This document shows positions 1-5,237 of a stretch of DNA of 6,272 nt, one piece after another. The translations under genes were made by a program, and so were the position numbers. How positions within the stretch are numbered: the stretch's first letter is position 1; every line of letters starts with the position of its first letter. A model generated the notes under the pieces. It was given only the letters and a program-made list of their open reading frames with translations, made no database searches and was not told the origin of the DNA. Source of the DNA: JBFMHD01 sp040752395 [NCBI: Candidatus Hydrogenedentota bacterium] (lineage in GTDB: Bacteria > JBFMHD01); assembly GCA_040752395.1 (NCBI GenBank), contig JBFMHD010000164.1:1-6272 (forward strand), given 5' to 3'.

Positions 1-491
1 ACAAGGAATAAAGCCATAGGTAAAGCAAGTTCAAGATAATGAGATAAAACATTCGGGTTCCCAAGCCCTGATTGTACAGTATATCCAAATAATGGTATAT
101 TCTTTGTCTTTAATATATGAAATCCAGCATTAATAGAGGCTGCTAACACAAAAATAAAAAGAAGATATTTATCTCTTGCCTCTTTTGTCTTTGCAATAGC
201 AATACTTAAAAGAAAACAGCTTGTAAAAAGAAGCGTCTCTTTTAAAGCTATTACTTTATTTATAGCAAAATATGAACCAATAATACCAAGCAAAAAAAAT
301 ATCAATATCCATACAATCTCAAAATCAAATTTTATTTTTCTTATAGCAAAAAATCCGCAAAGACCAAATAGAAAAACAAACATTAAAAAGGGTTCTTTGA
401 TATAAAGTGTATCTTTTGTTAAAAGCGAATACATAAAAGGAGAGAGAACAAGAAGATAAACAAGTAATAATCTAATGAGCCAGTTATTCAT
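1..491 (-). CDS. O-antigen ligase/polymerase-like membrane protein, N-terminal part (truncated by window edge)
   Basis: The minus-strand frame opens with ATG at 489-491 and runs open off the left edge, giving 163 residues. It is strongly hydrophobic, with likely membrane helices near residues 4-24, 35-50, 58-77, 84-100, 109-127 and from 150 on, separated by short basic loops (RKIK, KTKEARDK). Residues 142-160 contain GLGNPNVLSHYLELALP. A G-NPN-hydrophobic-P pattern of this kind before a helix is typical of the Wzy/WaaL O-antigen ligase family (PF04932), inner-membrane proteins that polymerise glycans or transfer them to lipid or protein. The start is supported by AGG at 499-501, seven bases upstream inside truA, and the ATG overlaps the truA stop by 8 bases (ATGAATAA), implying translational coupling. 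The large periplasmic loop and catalytic region lie outside the window, so ligase, polymerase and teichuronic-type exporter roles cannot be separated. Family call fairly sure; substrate unknown. Confidence 0.72.
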   Translation of the reverse strand, partial: MNNWLIRLLLVYLLVLSPFMYSLLTKDTLYIKEPFLMFVFLFGLCGFFAIRKIKFDFEIVWILIFFLLGIIGSYFAINKVIALKETLLFTSCFLLSIAIAKTKEARDKYLLFIFVLAASINAGFHILKTKNIPLFGYTVQSGLGNPNVLSHYLELALPMALFL

Positions 492-1239
492 TTTTATACC
501 TGATATCTACAAGATAGAGCCCATGCGGCCAATAAGGTGTTATGTTTTTAGAACGTTTACCTGAGATGAGCATATTTTTAATCTCTTCCAGACTTATTTT
601 ATTGTAATATAACATAAAAATACCTGAAATAATCAATCGAGCCATTTTTCTTAAAAAAGCATCAGCAGTTATTCTGAAAATAATAGTATCATTGTTTTTA
701 ACGAACCATTCTATCTCCTTTACCTTTCTTATATAGGTCTCTGTTTTTGTCCCTGTGACAGAGAAAGCCTTAAAGTTATGTTCCCCTCTAAATACTTGAG
801 ATATTCCATTCAGCTTTTTAATATCAAGTTCATCTCTAACAAAATGAAATCTATCTTTGAGAAAAGGCGATTGGTAATCACATCTTTTAATTCTATATTC
901 ATACGTTCTTGATATGGCATCTCTTCTGCTATCAAATTCAGGGTGAGCATACTCTATCTCTTTAACACCTATGTCTATTGGTAATTTAGAATTCATTATT
1001 TCTTTTAATTTAGCTGGTTGTATATCAATATCTAAATCAAAATCAATGACCTGATATTCGGCGTGTACACCTGCGTCTGTTCTTCCAGCGGCACGGGGTA
1101 GCCTTTTTATATTAAATACTTGCTTCAGCAACTTATAAATCTCTTCCTGAACAGTTCTCTGATTTTTCTGTATCTGCCAGCCATAAAAATGAGTCCCTGC
1201 ATATTCGATTATAGCTTTATATCTTATTTTAAGGGGCAT
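484..1239 (-). CDS. truA: tRNA pseudouridine(38-40) synthase TruA
   Basis: The 251-residue product converts U38-U40 in the anticodon stem-loop of many tRNAs to pseudouridine in the cytoplasm. The N-terminal IIEYAGTHFYGWQIQ (10-24), the catalytic loop AAGRTDAGVHA with nucleophile Asp55 (50-60), the conserved active-site Tyr in SRTYEYRI (about Tyr113), GEHNFKAFS (152-160), AFLRKMARLI (194-203) and the closing HGLYLVDIRY (239-248) follow the family in order. Length is normal. Minor deviations are ADAFLR where most members have a Gly before FLR, and TPYWPHG where TAPA-HG is usual; neither touches the catalytic Asp. The ATG at 1237-1239 gives the expected N-terminus, although only a weak GAG lies upstream. 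The gene follows the TPR gene after 86 bases and overlaps the next gene by 8 bases, so it is probably an internal operon gene. Confidence 0.96.
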   Translation of the reverse strand: MPLKIRYKAIIEYAGTHFYGWQIQKNQRTVQEEIYKLLKQVFNIKRLPRAAGRTDAGVHAEYQVIDFDLDIDIQPAKLKEIMNSKLPIDIGVKEIEYAHPEFDSRRDAISRTYEYRIKRCDYQSPFLKDRFHFVRDELDIKKLNGISQVFRGEHNFKAFSVTGTKTETYIRKVKEIEWFVKNNDTIIFRITADAFLRKMARLIISGIFMLYYNKISLEEIKNMLISGKRSKNITPYWPHGLYLVDIRYKNE

Positions 1240-1276
1240 AAAATCTCAGTTATAAGAAGCAAGACAACGAAAGAAG

Positions 1277-1297
1277 TTATAGGAGACAGAAGACAGA
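1277..1297. repeat. short 7-base tandem repeat in the TPR-truA gap
   Basis: AGACAGA occurs twice in tandem (1284-1290, 1291-1297), preceded in register by TTATAGG and followed by TTATCCG. It lies in the 86-base gap between the TPR gene and truA. Two units are little evidence by themselves. The entry is included because the 7-base period matches the much clearer array at 5169-5210. Confidence 0.35.
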
Positions 1298-1325
1298 TTA
1301 TCCGAAAGGATTCAAAGATGAAATA

Positions 1326-3005
1326 CTATTTTTTTTCGGTCTTTTTCAAGATCTTAGCTATGTGGTTCAATTTTTTCTGAGCATCCTTACCGTAAACCGT
1401 GTCAGGATAATCTTCAACAATCTTCTTAAGATATGGCACTGCTGAATTATAATCTTTTTCTTCAATAAAAGTAATGGCAATTTTATATAATGCTTCTAAA
1501 GAAATTTTTGCTTTCGGATAGTCATTAACAACTTTTAAATATTTCTCTCTCGCTTCCTGGAACTTATACTTTCTTTCAAGATTCAAACCCTGGATGTATA
1601 GTAAAAAAGGTGTTGAATCAGCTTCGAGATTGGTCTCGATATTTTTTATCTCCACATCAACGATAAGCTGTTTGGCTTTATCAGGATATTTTTCTTTAAG
1701 CTGTTTAAAATATGAAAGCGCGGTTTGGGGGCACCCGCTTAAATAATAACTATTCGCAAGACCATATAATGCATCGGCTACAGCGTCACCCTGAGAATAT
1801 TCCTGCAGTATTTTATTATAAAGCGTAATGGCTTTTTCATAGTTTGAATATCGTGAGAAATATATATTAGCAAGTGATTTCAAAACATTATCAGCCACAC
1901 TGGTTTTAGAATAATTATCAATCAACTCCTCGTATATCTTTACTGCCGCCTCTATCTCACCTTTTAAATAATAAGCCTGCGCTTTATTTGCAAGATTAAC
2001 CGCCTTTCTTGATATATTATCTGATTTTAGTGAATCAATATAATCTATTACAGCATCATAATCCCGGAGCATCATAAATATATCAATAATATTATCTTCT
2101 GCCTGATATGCCAAAGGGGTTCCTGAAACCGATGATGTTATTTCACGAAACAATGTTTCGGCTCTTCTAAAAGATCCTTTAACCTTGTAAATATTAGCTA
2201 ATTGAAACTTAATCTGGTTTGTATATTTAGATTTAGAATTGGTATTAATATAAAACTCAAGCAGTTCAATAGCCTTGTCAAAATTCTTTTTTTTCTTTAA
2301 TTGATACTCGCCAACTACAAAATCATAGGTCTTTTTAGTGTACTCGCTATCAGGGAACTCTTTTGCTAATATCAGTAATTTTTCCTCACCTGCTTTTTCA
2401 AGCCCGATTTCATAATAATTCAGAATAGTATAATAATACGCTTCGGGTATTCTTTCATTTTCAGGGTATCTTTTTATAAACTCTAAAAAAGCGATACTTG
2501 ATTTTTCGTTCTCTTTAAGCCCCATATAACATACGCCTTTGCCAAACCGCGCTCGCTCAGTATATCCATACCTGTTCTGCGGGTCCTTCATAATTATTTG
2601 ATTCAATACTTCCAGACACTCATCAAACTTTTTTTCTAAATTAAGTTTCTGTGCTTTCTCAAATAACTCTTTTATCTCTTTTCTAAGTGGCAATAATTCT
2701 TTAGGTGGCTTTTTTCCCTCTATCCATGGCCATTCACCCTCTTTAATAACATCAACATAATTCTCGTATACCCAACCTTTTACTCCACCGGCCTTCTCAA
2801 TGTAAAACCATTTTTTGTCAGTGGTTTTTTCAAGTATTTTAGATTTCTCCCTTGCTTTTAATCGCCCTGTAACTTTTGCTAATATATTGGGTCTTGCTCT
2901 TAATTCTGCATCTTTATCCTTGCAGACCACATATTCATCCTGTGAATGTAAAACCGCAACATAACATATAAACATAATTATAGCTGTTGAAATTCTCTTT
3001 ACCAT
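1326..3005 (-). CDS. secreted SH3b and tetratricopeptide-repeat protein
   Basis: The 559-residue protein begins with a signal peptide: basic MVKR, a hydrophobic core at about 8-19, and likely cleavage after LHS (21). Cys14 is not in a lipobox. Residues 25-88 form a bacterial SH3 (SH3b) domain, with AELRARPN (33-40), KKWFYIE (64-70) and GWVYENYV (77-84), as in domains that bind cell wall. From about 111 to the end run helical TPR-like repeats, recognisable by A-YYLKGE-AA-IYEELI (342-362), KSLANIYF...YEKAITLYNKIL (376-400), YGLANSYYLSG (414-424) and the final YPDTVYGKDAQKKL (533-546), which resembles the TPR units of CpoB/YbgF and BamD. No catalytic motif is seen. A periplasmic scaffold or adaptor for envelope assembly is my inference. 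AAGAGGA at 3010-3016 supports the ATG at 3003-3005. It probably leads the operon with truA and the polymerase-like gene. Confidence 0.88.
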   Translation of the reverse strand: MVKRISTAIIMFICYVAVLHSQDEYVVCKDKDAELRARPNILAKVTGRLKAREKSKILEKTTDKKWFYIEKAGGVKGWVYENYVDVIKEGEWPWIEGKKPPKELLPLRKEIKELFEKAQKLNLEKKFDECLEVLNQIIMKDPQNRYGYTERARFGKGVCYMGLKENEKSSIAFLEFIKRYPENERIPEAYYYTILNYYEIGLEKAGEEKLLILAKEFPDSEYTKKTYDFVVGEYQLKKKKNFDKAIELLEFYINTNSKSKYTNQIKFQLANIYKVKGSFRRAETLFREITSSVSGTPLAYQAEDNIIDIFMMLRDYDAVIDYIDSLKSDNISRKAVNLANKAQAYYLKGEIEAAVKIYEELIDNYSKTSVADNVLKSLANIYFSRYSNYEKAITLYNKILQEYSQGDAVADALYGLANSYYLSGCPQTALSYFKQLKEKYPDKAKQLIVDVEIKNIETNLEADSTPFLLYIQGLNLERKYKFQEAREKYLKVVNDYPKAKISLEALYKIAITFIEEKDYNSAVPYLKKIVEDYPDTVYGKDAQKKLNHIAKILKKTEKK

Positions 3006-3009
3006 AATA

Positions 3010-3016
3010 TCCTCTT
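3010..3016 (-). promoter_or_regulatory. Shine-Dalgarno site of the TPR gene
   Basis: Read on the minus strand the bases are AAGAGGA, four bases before the ATG. This is the strongest ribosome binding site in the window and fixes the start that gives a full signal peptide. Confidence 0.75.
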
Positions 3017-3019
3017 AAT

Positions 3020-3037
3020 TTTTACAAATATGTAAAA
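3020..3037. promoter_or_regulatory. inverted repeat overlapping the TPR promoter -10 (operator candidate)
   Basis: TTTTACA, AATA, TGTAAAA form a perfect 7+4+7 inverted repeat. It covers the proposed -10 and the likely start point, where a dimeric repressor would block initiation. The TTTACA-N4-TGTAAA form resembles many operators, but no regulator gene is nearby and the AT-rich setting makes chance occurrence plausible. As RNA the stem would be weak, so a DNA-binding site fits better than a terminator. Confidence 0.35.
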
Positions 3038-3055
3038 TAAAACAGAATCTGTCAA
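3027..3055 (-). promoter_or_regulatory. sigma70-like promoter of the TPR gene
   Basis: A perfect TTGACA (plus positions 3050-3055) is followed after 17 bases by CATATT (3027-3032), four of six matches to TATAAT. Transcription would begin around 3020, giving a leader of about 15 bases that holds the ribosome binding site. Spacing and position are ideal, but in such AT-rich DNA some chance matches are expected. Confidence 0.55.
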
Positions 3056-3195
3056 AGGAAAAGCAAGTATCGTTCCACTTTTTGCTAATTTAATATCTGA
3101 CTTTAAATGTGCAGAAATGGTTAAAATATAAGTAAATCAAAAAATCAAGGGGTCATATTAGATAAATAATCGAAGTTTATAGTGTAACCGACTTA

Positions 3196-3537
3196 TTATA
3201 AAGAGTAAACCATCTTTCCTTTTTGAGATATTTCGCCGGTTATACTAAAACAATCAGGATGATTTAATTCTTCCCGAGTAAAACCTAACAAATCTATATT
3301 TACCAAGTATGGTATTTTAATTTCTTTTAGACCTGACAATAATATTTTTAAACGATCTATGTCGTCTACCCCTTTAAAACTACTGGATACTACAGCTAAA
3401 TCAATATCACTGTATTTATTATAAGATTTTGTTGCACATGAGCCGAATAAAATAACTTTTTCAATCTTGATCTTATTCGATAATACCTTTACTAATTCTT
3501 TTACAATTTTTTTAATTGCTGATTTTTTATAAACCAT
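3196..3537 (-). CDS. minimal nucleotidyltransferase (MNT) of a HEPN-MNT pair
   Basis: The 113-residue protein is a stand-alone polymerase-beta-type nucleotidyltransferase domain (NTP_transf_2). LFGSCATKSYNKYSDIDLAV (30-49) contains the signature GS at 32-33, ten residues, then Asp44-x-Asp46, which bind metal and nucleotide. Asp82 in VNIDLLG is a good third carboxylate, so the site looks active. In the characterised MntA-HepT pairs the MNT protein is the antitoxin and transfers AMP to a Tyr of the HEPN toxin; that role is inferred here from pairing, not shown. The ATG at 3535-3537 lies 37 bases inside the end of the HEPN gene and has a well-placed GAGG at 3546-3549, eight bases upstream. The overlap and shared strand indicate one transcript. 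Other MNT proteins act in antibiotic modification, but those are larger. Confidence 0.85.
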   Translation of the reverse strand: MVYKKSAIKKIVKELVKVLSNKIKIEKVILFGSCATKSYNKYSDIDLAVVSSSFKGVDDIDRLKILLSGLKEIKIPYLVNIDLLGFTREELNHPDCFSITGEISQKGKMVYSL

Positions 3538-3905
3538 CTAATTGTCCTCAATGTTTGATCTAATAATTTTTCTGCATTAAGACGGTTATAAATTTTTGTA
3601 TTAAATCTATCTTCTTTATACCGTGCTATGATATAATGCGCATTGGCTAAAATAATAGTTTCATTTATATTATCCGGTAATTCAATATGTAACAGATTAA
3701 CTAATTGGACAAGGTTATGAATAAGAGGTGGCGGTTTTCTTTTTGAATGAATATATGCTGCTTTCAACATCGCTTCTAAAGTTTGCTGACACATAAACAT
3801 ACAAAAATTCCATCTGCCAGCTTTAAACATCGCTCTGGCTGTTTTTAAATTGTCTTTATAACAATTAATCCAAAAAGTTAAATTTTTCTTAATGGTATTA
3901 TTCAC
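3501..3905 (-). CDS. HEPN-domain protein, putative toxin partner of MNT
   Basis: The 134-residue, mostly helical protein matches the HEPN family of PF05168 type: W12 and LKTARAMFKAGRWNFCMFMCQQ (20-41), QQTLEAMLKAAY (40-51) in place of the usual QxAEKxLKA, a Pro-rich turn and HNLVQLVNLL (63-72), ANAHYIIARYKEDRF (87-101) in place of the usual ARYPD, and a last helix AEKLLDQTLRTIRWFI (111-126). The C-terminal R-x4-6-H nuclease motif of RNase-type HEPN toxins is not evident; Arg56-x6-His63 matches the spacing but sits in a loop, so nuclease activity is uncertain. The start is GTG (3903-3905), forced by an in-frame TAA two codons upstream, and has no Shine-Dalgarno. The adjacent, overlapping MNT gene points to a toxin-antitoxin pair; a non-toxic nucleotide-binding role is the main alternative. 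Confidence 0.82.
   Translation of the reverse strand: MNNTIKKNLTFWINCYKDNLKTARAMFKAGRWNFCMFMCQQTLEAMLKAAYIHSKRKPPPLIHNLVQLVNLLHIELPDNINETIILANAHYIIARYKEDRFNTKIYNRLNAEKLLDQTLRTIRWFIKNQQLKKL
3546..3549 (-). promoter_or_regulatory. Shine-Dalgarno site of the MNT gene, inside the HEPN gene
   Basis: GAGG on the minus strand lies eight bases before the ATG at 3535-3537, inside the last codons of the HEPN gene. It decides the MNT start and argues that the 37-base overlap is real, not a frameshifted fusion. Confidence 0.6.
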
Positions 3906-3911
3906 GTTTTA

Positions 3912-3941
3912 ATTAAATAATTATATACTCTTTGTTGTCAA
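3912..3941 (-). promoter_or_regulatory. promoter of the HEPN-MNT unit, possibly giving a leaderless mRNA
   Basis: A perfect TTGACA (3936-3941) is followed after 18 bases by TTTAAT (3912-3917, five of six). Initiation seven bases beyond would fall at about 3905, the first base of the GTG start codon, which agrees with the absence of a Shine-Dalgarno. A perfect TATAAT also exists at 3920-3925, but it is only 10 bases from TTGACA and lacks a -35 at normal spacing; if used as an extended site it would give a leader of about 8 bases, still without a ribosome site. Confidence 0.5.
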
Positions 3942-3958
3942 GTTGAGAATTTGCTGTA

Positions 3959-3988
3959 GAAAATAAAGAACTCCACCGAAGCCTGAGT
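3959..3988 (-). terminator. terminator-like hairpin after the FAD reductase gene
   Basis: On the minus strand ACTCAGGCTTCGGTGGAGT (3970-3988) can fold as ACTC / GAGT outer pairs and GC / GT inner pairs around a TTCG tetraloop, with a 2+1 internal loop, followed by TCTTTATTTTC. It lies 10 bases past the reductase stop and just before the HEPN promoter, a sensible place to end the upstream transcript. The stem is short and imperfect, so efficiency is uncertain. Confidence 0.45.
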
Positions 3989-3998
3989 GATTACTGCG

Positions 3999-5162
3999 TT
4001 ATTTTAAAAAAAGTTTAGCAAAATTATAAAGAACCCTGAATAAGTAGTTTTTATTAACAATCTCGCGAATGTTATTAAATAATTCTGAATATCTTATTTC
4101 ACCCTTTAATAATTTCTCAAACAAGGAGACAATATAATCGTTCTTAATACCAAAATAATATGTTAGATATGGTAATCGGAACATAAAATCAGCTAATATG
4201 TTCGCATACTTATATTCAGCGTAAAACTCTTTGTTTATATGCTCAAAATATTCTGAAAAATCAGGCCCATATTCATTAAACATTTTTAATATCACATTCG
4301 CTGCTATTTTAGCACTATAAATAGCTTGATAAATCCCTTCGCCGCTTAATGGGTCTACTAAAAATCCTGCATCACCAATAAGTAAAGTGTGTTTAAAAGT
4401 TATTTGAGGAATAATCAGTTTTGATATACAAGCAAGCCCCCCACCTCTTATCGACTCATTACAATAACTCATCCCCATTCGTGATAAAAATTCTCTTGTA
4501 TCTCTGACAATACCCGGACATCTATTAGACATTCTCCCAACACCACAGGATAGATATTCTTCTTTGGGAAATATCCAACCATATCCATTATCAATATATC
4601 CTGTTTCCATTACGGACTTGATTAAATTTTTATTATTACTGATTTTTATGTCAGTAGCCCAGCCTATCTGTGTTTTAAGACTATCTTCTATCTCTGGTTT
4701 TAAACATTTTCTTGTTATACTTAATCCACCATCAGCACCTATACAGAATTTAGATTTATATATCCCTTTTATGGTTTCAACAGTAACAAGCTGCTGACCC
4801 TCATAAACTTTTAATACTCTTTCATTATCATTAACAATTACGCCTTGATTTTTTGCTATGCTTAAAAGCCAGAGATCAAACTCTTTTCTGTCAACCATAA
4901 GTATCTCTGTATCTGCTATATAATCTCTGGTGAATTTTTTAAATTTAAACTCAATATTTTTTACTCTTGCTTTGATTAGATTATTTAACTCTTTATTAGC
5001 TATTAACTGAAAAGTGCGTGTCGTGATACCGCCAGCACAGGGTTTATATCGTGGTAATTTTTCTTTTTCAATCAATAAGACCTTTAAGCCAGCGTTTGCT
5101 AAAATTCTTGAAGCAGTGGAGCCAGCTGGTCCTGCACCAATAACAATAGCATCATAAATCAT
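3999..5162 (-). CDS. geranylgeranyl reductase family FAD-dependent oxidoreductase
   Basis: The 387-residue flavoprotein has the family motifs in order: dinucleotide-binding GAGPAGSTASRILA (9-22) with Glu32 ending the second strand to hold FAD ribose, PRYKPCAGG (37-45) carrying the conserved Cys42 of this family, DRKEFD (91-96), GADG (142-145), GYGWIFPK (193-200), and the second FAD motif GDAGFLVDPLSGEGI (263-277). Length is typical. Relatives (ChlP, archaeal GGR) reduce double bonds of geranylgeranyl chains in chlorophyll, tocopherol or archaeal lipids; in a non-phototrophic bacterium, saturation of a quinone or polyprenyl chain is more likely, by inference. A signal peptide is absent; the protein is probably cytoplasmic or peripheral on the inner membrane. 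ATG at 5160-5162 starts just before the nucleotide-binding strand, so it is right. It follows ligA by 75 bases filled with heptamer repeats that may supply its ribosome site. Confidence 0.85.
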   Translation of the reverse strand: MIYDAIVIGAGPAGSTASRILANAGLKVLLIEKEKLPRYKPCAGGITTRTFQLIANKELNNLIKARVKNIEFKFKKFTRDYIADTEILMVDRKEFDLWLLSIAKNQGVIVNDNERVLKVYEGQQLVTVETIKGIYKSKFCIGADGGLSITRKCLKPEIEDSLKTQIGWATDIKISNNKNLIKSVMETGYIDNGYGWIFPKEEYLSCGVGRMSNRCPGIVRDTREFLSRMGMSYCNESIRGGGLACISKLIIPQITFKHTLLIGDAGFLVDPLSGEGIYQAIYSAKIAANVILKMFNEYGPDFSEYFEHINKEFYAEYKYANILADFMFRLPYLTYYFGIKNDYIVSLFEKLLKGEIRYSELFNNIREIVNKNYLFRVLYNFAKLFLK

Positions 5163-5168
5163 TGTAAC

Positions 5169-5210
5169 ACCGAAAACCTATCACCTATCACCGAACACCA
5201 AACACCGAAC
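5169..5210. repeat. six in-register 7-base tandem repeats before the reductase start codon
   Basis: The plus strand reads ACCGAAA, ACCTATC, ACCTATC, ACCGAAC, ACCAAAC, ACCGAAC with no interruption: six heptamers, all of the form ACCNANN. Two further units (ACCAAAG, ACCGAGG at 5222-5235) follow out of register. On the sense strand of the reductase each unit ends in GGT; the last GGT ends six bases before the ATG, and junctions read AGGTGAT, complementary to part of the usual 16S anti-Shine-Dalgarno. Confidence 0.85.
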
Positions 5211-5237
5211 TTAAAAACTCCACCAAAGACCGAGGCG
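5206..5237 (-). terminator. possible weak terminator or intergenic repeat after ligA
   Basis: Directly after the ligA stop, CGCC and GGTG can pair around a nine-base loop, followed by GAGTTTTTAAG. The segment CTC...GGTGGAGTTTTT is 18/22 identical to the hairpin segment after the reductase gene. The stem is only four pairs including a G-T, so readthrough into the reductase is likely and it may instead be a repeat without terminator function. Confidence 0.25.

Noticed and set aside
1298-1313. Terminator between the TPR gene and truA
   Set aside because: ATCC / GGAT gives only four pairs and no T-run follows, so readthrough to truA is expected.
1120-1380. Plus-strand open frame of 86 codons
   Set aside because: It overlaps the conserved start of truA and the end of the TPR gene antisense, shows no family motif and lacks a ribosome site.
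3170-3194. Terminator after the MNT gene
   Set aside because: TCG-GTT / AAC-TT-CGA can pair on the minus strand, but with a two-base bulge and only a mixed TTATTTATC run after it; too weak to call.
3501-3537. HEPN and MNT as one frameshifted fusion gene
   Set aside because: Each frame encodes a complete domain, and the MNT ATG has its own GAGG at proper distance, so two overlapping genes explain it better.
4564-4797. Plus-strand open frame of 77 codons
   Set aside because: It lies wholly antisense to the conserved middle of the FAD reductase; a shadow frame.
5169-5235. CRISPR array
   Set aside because: Units are only 7 bases with no spacers; this is a simple tandem repeat.
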